The notes: generated by a model from the sequence alone, not told the origin. Shown: positions 32,579-44,873, numbered from the stretch's first letter. The stretch: DNA of 64,000 nucleotides from Voacanga thouarsii (GCA_026120185.1 JANUWF010001729.1:434001-498000), one strand, 5' to 3'. Made by a program: numbers and translations.

Positions 32579-33180
32579 CTTAAAGCCATAAAGTTAGAAA
32601 TGGGTTCCATGAATGACAACCAAGTTTGGACTTTGATTGATCCACCCGAAGGGATAACCCATAGGGTGCAAACGGGTTTTCAAGAAAAAAGCTGACTTGG
32701 ATGGTAAAGTAATTACCTATAAGGCGTGACCGGTTGCAAAAGATTATCGTTAATAATAATGTATTGACTATGACGAAACCTTTTCACCAGTAGCAATGTC
32801 AAAATCCATTTGGATACTCCTAGTACTTGCCGCTCATTATGATTATTATATTTGGTAAATGGATGTGAAGATAGCTTTCCTTAATGAAAATTTAACTAAG
32901 AAAGTGTACATGACACAATTTGAGGGTTTCACATCCATGGATCACACTAAAGTGCGTACGCTGTAAAGGTCTATTTATAGGCTTAAGCATGCTTCTAAGA
33001 GTTAAAACATCCATTTTGATGAAGGAGTCAAAGAGTTTGATTTCATACAAAACATGGATAAAGCTTATGTATACAAAAAAGTTAGTGGGACTGTAATTGG
33101 CTTCCTATTACTTTATATAGATGATAAATTGCTAATAGGAAATGATGTCTCTACTCTTTAATAAGTTAAAAAGTATATTG
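32579..33180 (+). pseudogene. Copia-2 reverse transcriptase, decayed
   Basis: Frame-shifting translation shows FKKKADLDGKVITYKA, CIDYDETFSPVAMSKSI, MDVKIAFLNENLTKKVYMTQ, and the catalytic YIDD box at 33114-33125 with LLIGND. Stops occur repeatedly. RT breaks off after the YIDD box: the next recognisable residues, from about 33180, are already RNase H, so about 400 bp present in Copia-3 are absent. Confidence 0.85.
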
Positions 33181-33655
33181 ATGCCAGTTTCTAGTATGAT
33201 AAAGATGACTATAAGTCATAATTAGGCTATATGTTCTGTTTTGGTAGTGGGGCAATTAGTTGAAATAGTTTCAAACAAATACAACTACCAATTTAACCAC
33301 TGAACTTAAGTACATAGCGGCTTTTTTAGTGGCTAAAAAGGTGGTTTGGATCAAAAAATTCATAATAGAACTAGAAGTAGTACTTAGCATTGTTGATCCA
33401 ATACCCTTGTATTATGATAATAATGGAGCCATTACATAAGCAAATGAACTACGGTCCCATCAATGATCCAAGCATGTACTTTGGCACTATCATTTTATTA
33501 GAGAAATTATTGATAGAAAAGATGTAAAGATAGAGAGATTTCCCGCTAATTAGAACAAAGCTGATCTACTTACAAAGGCATTACCCCAAAAGAAATACAA
33601 TAGTCACATTCAGTCATTTGGTATTAGATACATGAATAATTAAGTCTAGTGAAAG
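33181..33655 (+). pseudogene. Copia-2 RNase H
   Basis: The frame includes DASF.YDKDDYKS near its start, GSGAIS, then TTEL.YIAAF, WIKKFIIELEVV and YYDNNGAIT, and ends with ADLLTKALPQKKYNSHIQSF. The first Asp and the last Asp of the D-E-D set are visible; the Glu site appears as ELKYIA, with a change next to it. It ends 10-15 bp before the polypurine tract GTGGGAGAT at 33655-33663. Confidence 0.85.
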
Positions 33656-33663
33656 TGGGAGAT

Positions 33664-35446
33664 TGTTATAGTTGTTCTCTAGAGCTAGTTATTTGTACAA
33701 TGTATTTATCATATTTATTAATAAAAGACATTCTTTATCATTCAATTTAATTAATCATTTTGCATATATGTGTATAAAACTGTTAGATAAAGTCCCAAAC
33801 ACATACTATAGTGTTAAAGAAATTATGATAGAGATCATAATATGAGATTTTTACTACAATATGTAGTACTTGTGCTTGAATTATCTCTAGTCATAGCATT
33901 AATGAGATATGATATCATTAATGTGCAAGCATATTTTATACTTCTTAATTGGATCAAGTAGTGGTTCTCAAATCTGTGAGTATTGTGATACTCAAAATTA
34001 AAATATGGATGCCTTTTATGTGAATAAGTTTATTAGATGACCTAGTTATGAGATAATCACATAGATAGCTATTTAATGTCAGAGATAGAATTTCATTATA
34101 GAAAATATGCAAGTATTATTACACTTGAGATCTCCAAAGTACTTTCTATACCAAATGCTGTACTTTGATTCTAATCTTTGGAGTCTCATCTAGGGCCACC
34201 TATAAAATGGATATTAGGTATACTATAAAGTAAACGAAAGTAGTTGAGACAGTCAACAAAAGATTCATTACTCCTAATAATAGGGACATATATCTCACGG
34301 CCACTTGTATGGAATCATTACCAGAGAAATCTTTGGCTAAGGTGACTATATGTTAGAAATAATTTCAATTGATACACATGTTGCGTAATGAATTCTACAT
34401 CAAGTACTAATAAATTTGGACTAGAAGTAATTATATTCTAGTGGGAGCTGGCATTAATTCCATATTCTAAACTGAATGAGATATAGTATCATGAAAGGAG
34501 TCTATTGCATTAATATTTTTCTATTGAAAGGTTCACGTCAAGCCACTTGACTTTCTAGACTTTTTGGTGGTCATAATACATTGCTAGATGGTGCTCATGA
34601 TTTGCTAAATACGAATTTATTGACTAAAGAATTAATAAATCAATCCTATTTAGAATTAATATGTTTGTTTTAATTATAAAAGGACTATTAATTCTATTGT
34701 AATAGAATTAATTCCTACCAGCTACCAATTGAGTAGAAAACCTAATAAGTCACACACAATAAAGGAATTAGTATTCAAAATATTATTTTGATAATATTAT
34801 AGGTTAAATTTTTAGAAGAAATAATTATTTAGGTGAATTATAAAATTTTTATAAATTGTTGGGATCAAATTGCAATTAATGAGACTTAATTGCAATTTGG
34901 AAATCCAAGCCCATAATAATTTAGGAAAGAAAGGGCATCACATGTAAATTTTTAGGCTGGTGAATCGCAAGCAATTGTTAGTTCATCTCATTTGCAATTC
35001 TTGTTGTGTTGGTCATCCACCATAAGGTGGTGACTCACAGAACATATATATATACACAGAATTATTATTCTGTATGATAGATAATAAAAGGCTGCCACAC
35101 AGCATGAAAGAAAAAACACAAAGCTTTTCTTATCTTCTCCAAATTAAAAACCCTAGCCGCCAATAAATTTTTCTAATAGAAAATTTTAGTGGTTCCTGAA
35201 TAGATCTTTGTGTGGATCAATATTAGAAAAAATAATATTCTTGAAATTTAGTGGTTCGTGCTTGAACGTGTTTACGAAAGGGTATTATGCACACAAAGAA
35301 AATTTTATAAGCTACATTTTTTAGGTAATTAATTTTTTCTTCCTACTTTTTTAACTTGTTTAATTACATATGAGTGATTCCTTTGAGTGGATTTTGTTTT
35401 AATTTTCATTGCGCATTAGTTATTATAGCCTAATAAAAATCCAACA
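33664..35446 (+). repeat. Copia-2 3' LTR
   Basis: 1783 bp, TGTTATAGTTG...AAATCCAACA. It resembles the LTRs of Copia-3 and -4 read on their sense strand (shared: TTGTACAATGTAT, ATAAAGTCCC, GAGTATTGTGATACTCAAA). A TATA-like run, ATATATATATACAC at 35045-35058, followed by a stretch with AATAAAAGG, is a candidate core promoter and polyadenylation region. No matching 5' LTR is found in the window. Confidence 0.88.
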
Positions 35447-37425
35447 GTTGATGGCTGAAAACATTATAAGACTAAAGAAACCTAAGGTTGCCTTGTGAAG
35501 AAAGAGGAACATTCTATTTTGATAAACCTGGAATGCGAAAACTGATTTGGACGATTAGGAGGACTTGAGAGGTAAAGGTTAGCTTAAACACTTAGTTTAC
35601 ATGATAAAAAAGGTTTTGGGGGAGTTTAAATGATATTTGATATATGGAAGAATTAAGGGAATTAGATGGTCCAAATTAAGTACACAAGTCAAAAATTTTG
35701 TGTTGGTCATTTTCTGACTTGGTCTATTCAAATAATAAACTGAACAAGATGTCCATCCAACTTGGAACTCTATTACCTAAAATTTGTAGCTAAATGTTCT
35801 AGGAATGTTTTGGGACAAATTTGGCATGATTTGGAGTTTTAATTAGAATGTTATAAAACAAAAACCAAAGGTTGCCACAACTGTAAGGGTAGAGTGGCTT
35901 GTTTAGGTTACTGGATCTTTGCAGCGAGAACTGAACCAAATGAGGAAGATTTTGGCATTCAATAAATTGGATCCCATAGGGGAATGTCTTGGGAGTATTT
36001 AGAAACTAGTTTTACCTCATTTGGACATGTGTAGCAAAAGTCATGCATAAAACATTTATGTGCAATAAAGCAGAAAATATGAGAGGAAATATAGGGCATT
36101 CATACCCTAATTTTCTTAGTGTTATGAAAGCTTTGAATTGAGACATTTGAGCAATGTTTTATGGAAATACCATATTACTATAGGTGATCCACATCAAGGA
36201 AGGTCCTAGGATGGTTGTTGTGTGAGTATTAGCCTCCTACGATTAAGGTGAGTCACTTGGATTTTTAACTTTCGGATAGCTAAGTGTTTTTGTTGATAAA
36301 GTAAAATGATTGCTTAATAAAGTTAAATGTTTTCTGATATAACTAAATAATTTCTTGATATAGCTAAGCATTTTTCCTAATATATCCAAGCATGAGCTTT
36401 TTGCATTAGTTGCTAGATTATAATGTAAACTCTTTCCCTTGGAATTTATGCATAATGAAGCTTTTATATGTTTAAATTTATTTAACCAATTGTAATGGAT
36501 TTTATGCAACTTCTTATGATTCCTAAACATTTTTAAATACATAGGCTTATTTAAAATATATAACCATGCCTATGTATGTTCTAACCTTATCTATTGAATA
36601 ATTCATCTCTATGAAACTACATGCTCTCGTGAATAATATATTTTGATAAAGGAAAGTATTTCCACAATGATGCATGAAAGATGTTTTGCCTAATTACAGT
36701 CTAAAGCATTATTATACCATTTTTAATTATGGTTTCTTTAAAGTAATTCATACATAACATGAGAAAGCTTGATAAGTTTTTATTCTCAATGGCCTTGGAA
36801 AATTGATAGGCTTTTACGCCTAATGAATCCTGTAAAATGATCTTGGAAAATTCATAAGCTTTTATACTCCATGGACCTTAGAAAATGGTCTTGCAAAATA
36901 TGATGAAAATTTGAAAAATGCTATTTTAGCTCCAAAAATGGTTTTCTTGATTTCCTTCGAGAAATAGGATATTGGACTAGTCTTGTGAACGAGTGAAGAC
37001 GTTGAGTGCTCAACGGGGGATTTTTCTCTCTATACTTGCCTACATTAGAGGTAGATGACCACAAGCAACCTGATAAGTTTTAGGATTCATGTTACTCTGA
37101 ACGGGGTGACAGGGTATTAGAATTAACCATCCCTAGCTAGTAGTTTGTTGCTTGTCAATTGGCTATGATATATGATTGTATTATTCACATGATACCAGGT
37201 GGGTCACTTAGTGTGTTCAATCCTTAGCCACCTCGAAGGTAATTGATGTCAAGATTGCAAACCTTAGGCTTGCGGTGGCAAGTAAAAAATCCTTAAGTGT
37301 TAGGTGATATGCTTGTGTAACTCACCAACTCGACATGATCCAGTTGAGTGCCAAAGGTGCAGTCCTTGGTACAATAAGAACATGCTAGCTAAAGACGAAG
37401 CCTTGTAAGCTTTGCACACAGGTCG
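35447..37425 (-). repeat. Long TGTAACACCCC-family LTR, part 1 (interrupted by Copia-3)
   Basis: This segment and 46580-47027 form one LTR, oriented minus, into which Copia-3 jumped. The block 37010-37400 aligns in reverse with 60500-60850 of the solo LTR (GATACCAGGTGGGTCACT/GATACCGGGCGGATACACT, CACCTCGAAGGTAATTGATG, GGTGGCAAGTAAAA). The far end is missing: 35447 directly abuts the Copia-2 LTR, so Copia-2 insertion or a deletion removed it. An open frame at 36243-36542 is without motifs and is not a gene. Confidence 0.75.
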
Positions 37426-39136
37426 TGTTGGGTATCTCAGGCTCGTATCCCATACGGCGCAGCGAAAACTCAAATGAGATACCCTCCCAGGACCCGTCTA
37501 TGTGTGGAAAACAAGACATAAAGAGAGTAAAGGTAACAACTTTTTACCTTTGGGTGATTGTGCGAATAACAAAATTTTCTTCGTTAAGTTGAGATGCGAT
37601 CCAATAATCCTCATGATCAACCTCCACGTGAGTTGAACGTCAAACTGCTAAAATCACAGTGTGTGATTATCTCTAACAGTAATCCACATAGAGGTATAAT
37701 AAAGCACCAAAATTTCTGTGCTAGCAAAAATTAATGGCGGCTAGGGTTTTTCTTTCAAGAAGAAAACTGAGAAAGAGAGAACAAATGAGAGAGAATCGTG
37801 TGTTGTTCAGCTATTTTTGGCTAGATTTCGAGTGACTCAACATCAGCTAGGGTTTTCGATCATATCATACATATATACCTAAAACCCTGCTAAAACTGAG
37901 AATTCTAATCCTATTAGAATTCCCTAATTGTAATTGGAAACATCAAGTTCTCACAATTACAACTTAGACCACAAATTATAACTAATTATAATTTGTCCAC
38001 AACAACTTGTCTTTCTCTCAATTAACCCCACAATGTTATCAAATAACATTTTGAGTATATAATCCTCTATTGTGTGTGACCTATTAGGTTTCCCAGTCAA
38101 TTCGTAGAGAACATGAATTAATCTAAACGTCTTTAAGATTAATATTCCATAATTAATTAGAATTAATCCTATTAATTCTAATTAGGATTGGTTTATTAAT
38201 TCATCAATTAATAAACCCATATTCCCAGATTATGAGTGGTATCTAGCAACACATCATGACCACCCAAGAGTTCAGGAAGTCAAGTGGCTTGACATGAACC
38301 CTTCAATAACAAATTTCAGTGCAATTAACTCCTTTCACCATACAATATCTCATTCGGTTTGGAGTACGAAATTAGTGCCAACTCCCTCCAGAATTAATTC
38401 TGGAGTACTTGTACTAGGAACCCACTACTCTAGATGTGTATCAATTTGAACTGTTTCTAATACACAATCGCCTTGGCCAAGGACTTTCGAGTAGTAATTC
38501 CTACAAGTGGCCGTGAGATATTCGTCCCTACTATTAGGAGTGGTGAATCCTTTATTGACCCTCTCAACTACTTTCGTTAACCTCACAATATACCCAATAT
38601 CCATCCCATAAGCGGCCCTCGTTCGAGCTTCAGAGATTGGAATCAAAGTACAGTGCTCAATAAACAAAGTACGTTGGAGATCTCAAATCTACGGATACTC
38701 GCACGTTTGCTATATTAATATTATATCACTGGCACTAAATAGTTATCCATATGATTATCTCAAAGCTAGGTCATCTAATGAACTTGTTCCATTGACAAGT
38801 ATCCATGTGTTAACTTTGAGTATCTCAATACTCACGGTAATGAGAACCACCACCTGATCAAATCAGAAAGTCTAACACATGCTAGTCTTAATGCATTAAT
38901 GATATCCTGTCTCATTAATACTATGACTAGGGACTATTTAAGTACAAACACCATCCAGTGTAGTAGGAATCTCATATCATGATTCCCTTAACACAGTGTT
39001 GTACTAGGGACTTTATCGAACAGTTATATTACTTAAAGTAAACAAAAGAAACTATAAGATAAATAATACCTTTTATTAAAATAAAATGTGTTATATACAA
39101 TGTACAAGTGATTGCCTCTAGGGCACAACACTAACA
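37426..39136 (-). repeat. Copia-3 3' LTR
   Basis: 1711 bp, TGTTGGGTATCTCAGG...CACTAACA. Its pair is 44874-46579. The plus-strand CATACATATATACC at about 37867-37880 reads GGTATATATGTATG in element sense, a candidate TATA box upstream of the probable transcript start. Confidence 0.95.
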
Positions 39137-39801
39137 AACTCCACTTGCACTAGAGCCAATTATTCATATATCTAATACCGAATGACTCGACATGAGAATC
39201 ATGTTTCTTTTGGGATAGTGCTTTCGTAAGTGGGTCAGCTATGTTCTCAACCATGAAAACTCTCTATCTTTACATCATTCCTATCAATGATCTCCCGGAT
39301 CAGATGATAGAGTCGCAGTATTTGTTTGGATCATTGGTAAGACCGCGGCTCCTTTGCTTGTGCAATGGCTCCGTTGTTGTCACAATACAAGGTTATTGGA
39401 GCAACAACACTAGGAACCACACCCAGTTCCGTCACGAACTTTTTGATCCAAACAGTCTCCTTAGCTGCTTCAGAAGCAGCTATGTACTCAGCTTCTGTCT
39501 TAGAGTCGGAAATAGTCTCTTGTTTAGAACTTTTCCAACTTATTGCCCTTCTACAAAACGTAAACACGTAACCGTATTGTGATTTGAAATCATCTTTGTC
39601 AGATTGAAAATTGGCATCAGTATACCCGTTTATTTCCATACCACCTTGTCCATATACTAAGAACATATCCTTAGTCCTTCGTAAGTACTTAAGGATGTTC
39701 TTTACAGTCGCCCAATGACCCTCACCAGGGTCGGATTGGTATCTGCTTGTCAAACTGAGAGTATAAGATACATCGGGCCTAGTACATATCATAGCATACA
39801 T
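39137..39801 (-). pseudogene. Copia-3 RNase H
   Basis: The 156-codon frame 39331-39801 is open and has the three acidic sites: Asp in GYTDANF, Glu in KTEAEY and Asp in YCDNNGA. The upstream part includes MYAMICTRPDVSYTLSLTSR, the end of the RT connection region. The final residues before the LTR run in another frame. This is the best preserved RNase H in the window. Confidence 0.9.
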
Positions 39802-40620
39802 GATAGATCCAACTGTCGAGGCCTATGGAATCTTACTCATGTGATCCCTTTCAACTTATGTCTTGGGAGACATCGACTTTGAAAGGTTTACACCATGTGA
39901 CATGGGCAAGAATCCCTTTTTGGATTGATCCATGTTAAACCTCTTTAGCACTTTATCTATGTATATAGACTGTGAAAGACCAAACAACATTTTAGATCTA
40001 TCTCTATAAATCCTTATTCCAAGAATATAGGTTGCTTCACCAAGGTCTTTTATGGAGAATTGTTTGGACAACCAAATTTTAACCATTTGCAAGACGGGTA
40101 TATCATTTTCTATTAGTAATATTTCATCTATATAAAGCAGTAAGAAAACAATTGCACTCCCACCAACCTTTTTGTATACACAATGCTCATCCATATTTTG
40201 AATGAAACCAAACTCTTTGATTATTTCATCAAAATAGATATTCCAACTCCTAGAAGCTTACTTAAGTCCATAAGTAGACATTTGCAGCTTACACACCTTA
40301 GTGCTATCACTGGACGTGAAACCCTCAGGTTGTGTCATATACACTTCCTCAGTCAGATTTCCATTTAGGAAAGCTGTTTTCACATCCATTTGCCAAATTT
40401 CATAATCATAATGAGCAGCAATGGCTAGGAGTATCCTGATGGATTTCAACATGGCTATTGGCGAGAAGGTTTCATCATTGTCAATACCATGTTGTTGACG
40501 ATAACCCTTCGCCACTAGTCGTACTTTATAGGTAACTAAGTTACCATCCATGTCTGTTTTCTTCTTGAAAACCCACTTTCACCCAATAGGTTTAATTCCT
40601 TTGGGTGGATTAACCAAAGT
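39802..40620 (-). pseudogene. Copia-3 reverse transcriptase
   Basis: The first part is 40258-40551 ([60 protein letters not shown]). The second is 39856-40194, with the catalytic box changed from YVDD to YIDE (40123-40134) and EATYILGIRIYRDRS. The Asp-to-Glu change in the second catalytic Asp would be expected to disable the enzyme. A frameshift and stops separate the two parts. Confidence 0.9.
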
Positions 40621-41640
40621 CCATACTTGGTTGTCGTACATGGAATCCATTTCTGACTTCATGGCCTCAAGCCATTTGTCAGATTCTGAACTATTCAGAA
40701 CATCCTTGTAGATAGTAGGCTCATCTTCATCTATGAGCAATACGTCATTATGGCACTAATGAGAAATCAATATCTCTCAGGTGCCATACGTATCCTACTA
40801 GATCTACGAGGTTCTTGTGTATTAGAAGGTTCATCTATTCTCTCAATAGATGTAGGATTAGACGGTTGATCCTCGTTTGTTTGATTTTCATGAACTTCAC
40901 TAAGTTCAATTTTACTCCCACTATCCCCCTTGAGCATGTGCTCATTCTCTAAGAAGACGACATGCTTTGAAATAAATAATTTGTTTTCGGAGGGTTGATA
41001 GAAGTAATATCTAAAAGATTCTTTTGGATATCCCACAAACAAACACTTGTCAGACTTACTATCAAGTTTATCTGACTATGGCCTTTTAACAAAGGCAGGA
41101 CAACCCCGTACTCGCAAGTGAGATAACTTTGGTCTTTTACCAAAGAACATCTCAAATGGGGTAGTATCAACTGATTTTGCCAGAACTCTGTTTAGTATAT
41201 AAGCAAAAGCCTCTAGTGCATACCCCCAAAACGATTTTGGTAGGTCTGCAGAAGCCATCATGGTCTATACCATGTTTAGAAGGGTTCGATATCTTCTCTC
41301 AGATACACCATTATGTTGAGGTGTATGTGGTGGAGTCCATTGAAATAATATCCTATTATCTCTAAGATAACTCAAAAACTCTTGACTCAAATATTCTCCT
41401 CCTCGATCAAATCATAGAGTCTTAATACTTTTGTCAAGTTGTTTCTCTACTTCATTCTCGAAGTCTTTGAACCTTTCAAGGGCCTCAAATTTGTATTTCA
41501 TTAAATACAAATACCCGTATCGTGAGAAATCATCGATAAAGGTTATGAAATAGTTATAACCTCCTCTTGCTTGTATTGACATTGGGCCACATACATTAGA
41601 ATGTATAAGTTCTAATAACTCCTTGGCCCGTTCTCCTTTT
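40621..41640 (-). pseudogene. Copia-3 integrase
   Basis: From the zinc-binding N terminus (CHLGHVNENRVSKLHKLG, CESC, in the segment 41596-42111) a frameshift after KTHFF leads to the core. The first catalytic Asp is changed to Asn (HSNVCGP), while the second (in FDRGGEY) and the Glu (in GVSERRY) remain. Stops replace residues before FDRGGEY and after NMV. Open pieces are 41076-41261 (FWGYALEAFAYILNRV) and 40767-41042 (the C-terminal motif FVGYPKESFRYYF, then SGSKIELSEV). Confidence 0.88.
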
Positions 41641-42260
41641 CCTGAAAAAATGAGTTTTAGTCATTTTGCCTAGTAAACAAGACTCGCATATGCCATATGA
41701 TTCATAATCAAATGACCCTAAGTCACCAAGCTTGTGTAACTTAGAAACACGATTTTCGTTTACATGGCCCAAATGACAATGCCGTAAGTAAGAGGTGTTA
41801 GAGTTATCTATTTTAGATTTCTTATTATTTATATTGAGAATTGGATTGTCTAAGTCTAGAACATATAAACCATTAACCAAAGTTGCTGAACCATAGTGAA
41901 TATCATTCAAAGAAAAAGAACAACATTTATTCTTAAATATTAAATGAAATCCATATAAGTCTAAACACGCAACTGAGATAATATTTTTCATTAAAATTGG
42001 TACAAAATAATAGTTTTGCAGTTCTAGAATTAATCCTGAAGGCAGGTTCAGCTCGTATGTCCCCACAGCAAGTGCAGTAACCTTTGCCCCATTTGCAGTA
42101 CGTAGGTCCACGTCGCCTTTCTCTAGCCTTCTACTGCTCTTTAGTCCCTACAAGTTATTGCACAAATGAGATCCACATTCGGTATCTAATACCCATATCT
42201 CATTTCTAAAGGCAGTATTTATCTTAATCATAAACATACCTGGAGAAGAAGTAGAAGTGC
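41641..42260 (-). pseudogene. Copia-3 protease remnant and pre-integrase region
   Basis: The protease site near 42120-42240 reads with breaks (IWVLDTE.GSHLC-like; the Gly after D-T is changed). The open part 41596-42111 covers TANGAKVTALAVGTYEL, ILELQNYYFVPILMKNII and LDNPILNINNKKSK, which are family motifs shared with Copia-2 and Copia-4, ending in the zinc-binding integrase N terminus. Confidence 0.85.
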
Positions 42261-42276
42261 TTGTAAGTTTCTCCTT

Positions 42277-43042
42277 CTACTTCTTGTCCTTGATGGTCTC
42301 TAAGTAGGCTTTGCAGCTGCGCCTCCAGTAGCCCAACTTCTCACAATGATGGCATGGGCCCTCGGTAGCTGCGTCCTTCTTGTTCACACCACCATTGGGC
42401 TTCATGGGAGCCTTCTTATTCTTCTTTTGAATTTTCTTCTTAGAAGAGGAAGATTCTACCATTAAAATCGCATTGGAATCCCTATTTATGGAGGATTCTG
42501 CAATTTTGAGAATATTGATCAACTCAAGAATGGTGGACTCAATCTTGTTCATCAAATAGTTAATCACAAATTGTGAAAAACTATTAGGCAAAGATTGTAG
42601 AATTAAGTCAACACTTAAGTCATGGTCCATTGTAAACCCAAGAGATCCAAGCTTCTCAATCAAGCCCAGCATCTTCAGCCTATAAGTGGCCACAGAAGAA
42701 CCTTCTTCCATTTTACAACGAAATAGTTGCTTTGAGATCTCATATCTCTAAGTTTTGGCTTGGGCATCAAACAGCTCTTGATGATGTAAAATGTCGATTG
42801 AGCATCCATATGCTCGTGCTGCTTTTACAACTCAAGAGTCATGGATGCCAGCATAATACATGATGCTGTATCACTATCCTCCTTGTGCCTTCTATGGACA
42901 GCATGCTCATCAGCATGAGCATCTTGGGCTGGTGGTGGTGGAATAGGAGCATCTAGCACGTAGAGCAACTTTTCCGATTTGAGAACGATTCGCAAATTTC
43001 TATACCAGTCAAAATGCTACGAAAGTTCAAGTTCGTTGACAT
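42277..43042 (-). pseudogene. Copia-3 gag
   Basis: The start ATG at 43042 is in a position like that of Copia-2 and Copia-4. The first 110 codons are disturbed by a small deletion and frame changes; LLYVLDAPIP is still visible. The open part 42277-42711 has LKMLGLIEKLGSLGFTMDHD, SVDLILQSLPNSFSQFVINY and a zinc knuckle CHHCEKLGYWRRSC in which the His of CX2CX4HX4C is replaced by Tyr. A Lys-rich stretch (SSSKKKIQKKNKK) precedes it. Confidence 0.88.
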
Positions 43043-44860
43043 GATGCAAGTGACCTAGATGTAAAGATAGAGAGCATTAGCTACTTGTATATGTACATGA
43101 TATGCAAATAATTAGGACATTAATTAAATGCATTTTTACTGCACTATTTTACTCAAACTAGTAGCCCCCACTACTGATTCGGGAAAGCTTGTTGGAAGCT
43201 TTCCTAGTGGACCGGTATCCAAATTCCTCAAGAATAACCTTGGGTTTGCCCAACAAGCCACCCTTGAGTTCATTGGTAGGTATCCAATGCCAATTACATC
43301 GTATGTAACTACCGGATCATTGGGTGATTAACAGCTTTTAATCTTAAAGCCTTTTGGGCTACCCCAACTTTTCCTCTAAATTTCTTTATGCTTGAGTTTG
43401 CTCAACCGAAATAAAGAATTTAGTTAAACCCGACCCATTAATCAGGAACTTAATTCCAAAGGAATTTAATTCCATAGCTTGAACATGCCCAATGTCAAGT
43501 AGGCTTAGGTTTGCCCAACAACCTGGTCTTGAAAAAGGACTCTCGTTCTTACTCTATTAACGGAAGGAATTAGGTTTAATATTAATTGAGGGATTTGTTC
43601 CTTTTAGTGATTTTGTTGAATGACATGCATAAAAATCAATAAATCACATAATTGATAATCATGGTAATAAAACAATTACGTGGTATGGTTATGGACTTTA
43701 CCCTAAATTAATCTCTTTGAGCCATAAAAGAAATTAATATAGTTAACCCCATGTGTTCATGCATGATTTAAGTAGAAGGTCTTACCTCCTCACCTTGTTT
43801 TGGTTGCCATCTCCAGAATAAAATAATTTTACTCCTATCTAACCTATGTAAACTAATTACATAATTTCCTAAAGAGAGAAAACCTCGAGTTACATTCGAA
43901 GGGAGTTAGATGAGAAGAGAATTACATAAGAATTCTAGAGAAGACAGGACACGCAGGCCCTATTTCATAAAAATCAAAACTGTAAAATGCATGAACAGAT
44001 ATAATTGGTTTTAGTCCATAACTATCCACCATGCCATTGACTATACTTAAACAAAATAAACATATACTTTTATTATTTCAAAATCACTATTTTGGAAAAG
44101 TAAAACAAATTCTAAAATCACCATTTTAGAGAATACATCAATTTTAGATTTTCAAAATCATTATTTTGAAGAACAAAATTGATCGTTTCAAAACTAATTT
44201 TGAGAAAATGCTTTCGGGTCCCGTCTCTCATCAAATGAGGTTTTTCCCTTTCAAAATTCTGTTCTGGAATTTTTTTTTTTAAATAGCTGGAAGATGCAAA
44301 CAGAGCAGAACCGGCGCCGGTTCGGAAGCCAGAGCCGGCGCCGGCTCTGTTCTGGTTTCCAAAAATTTTTTCCTTCCAGAAACAATTTTCGGAGATCGCG
44401 AATAGAATGGAACTGGCGTCGGCTTGGAGGCCGGAGCTGGCGTTGCCTGTGTTCTGCAACAATGGTGGCGATTTTCAAAAAATTCCAAAAACAATTTCTG
44501 GTGCTTTCTTCGTCTGCAAATTTTCAGTGAGAAAAATTCTCAGCTGTATTTTCTATTTTGAAGCTATAAACAACAACCAATTTATTTTTTTAAACAAAAT
44601 CAAAATGGAAAATTAATATGAAACGGAGGGCAACATCCATGTTGCAAGAAAACGTTTTTCTGCAGAAATTTTTCAGAACCAAAGAAAGCATATTTTTGAA
44701 ATACTCTGTAACTATAACACAGTCATATTATGCTACGGACCCAACTCATAAAGATCGAAACGATTTTTACTCGAGTGAAAACGATTTTCACAGCAAACAA
44801 AGATAAACACGAAAACAGTTTTTCATGCCAAAACAATGGTCGTAGACCACACATAGCATG
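43043..44860 (-). other. Copia-3 leader
   Basis: 1.8 kb between the primer site and gag. It has a hairpin-forming motif TTGGGTTTGCCCAA (43240-43253) with a weaker second copy (43504-43517), the motif CACGCAGGCCCTATTT (43950-43965), and a duplicated GC-rich palindrome block (44308-44450). A 67-codon open frame on the plus strand at 43128-43331 is antisense and probably not a gene. Other short open frames near 44118-44806 follow the GC-rich block. Confidence 0.8.
44308..44450. repeat. Duplicated GC-rich palindromes in Copia-3 leader
   Basis: GAACCGGCGCCGGTTC (44308-44323) and CAGAGCCGGCGCCGGCTCTG (44330-44349) are perfect palindromes of 16 and 20 bp. A decayed copy of the pair follows 102 bp later: GAACTGGCGTCGGCTT (44410-44425) and GGAGCTGGCGTTGCC (44433-44447). 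Most differences in the second pair are C to T, as expected from loss of methylated cytosine. Confidence 0.9.
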
Positions 44861-44872
44861 GCTCTGATACCA
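44861..44872 (-). other. Copia-3 primer-binding site (initiator tRNA-Met)
   Basis: TGGTATCAGAGC in element sense, one base inside the 5' LTR, followed by CATGC, extending the match to the tRNA 3' end. Confidence 0.95.
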
Positions 44873-44873
44873 C

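Larger units (their letters stand above)
16065..35446 (+). mobile_element. Copia-2: Ty1/Copia element split by two nested transposons
   Basis: Plus-strand pieces at 16065-17858, 23620-23736 and 31944-35446 join, in order, leader, gag, protease, integrase, RT, RNase H and a 3' LTR (33664-35446). CACTA-2 and a Ty3 element sit inside the integrase. The LTR and leader match Copia-3 and Copia-4, so they form one family. No 5' LTR or primer site is seen; the leader begins abruptly at the CACTA-1 right end. Many stops and a deletion between RT and RNase H make it the most decayed Copia copy, which fits it hosting the most later insertions. Confidence 0.88.

Noticed and set aside
36243..36542. 99-codon open frame on the minus strand
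   Set aside because: Low-complexity sequence with repeated Leu, Ser and Lys and no motif, inside the long LTR part 35447-37425.
43128..43331. 67-codon open frame on the plus strand of the Copia-3 leader, with a same-length homologue in Copia-4 (56926-57129), suggesting a conserved antisense gene
   Set aside because: Comparing the two codon by codon, nearly all base differences change the amino acid and only about three are silent. That is not the pattern of a selected protein. In Copia-2 the same frame has a stop. The similarity comes from conserved leader RNA.
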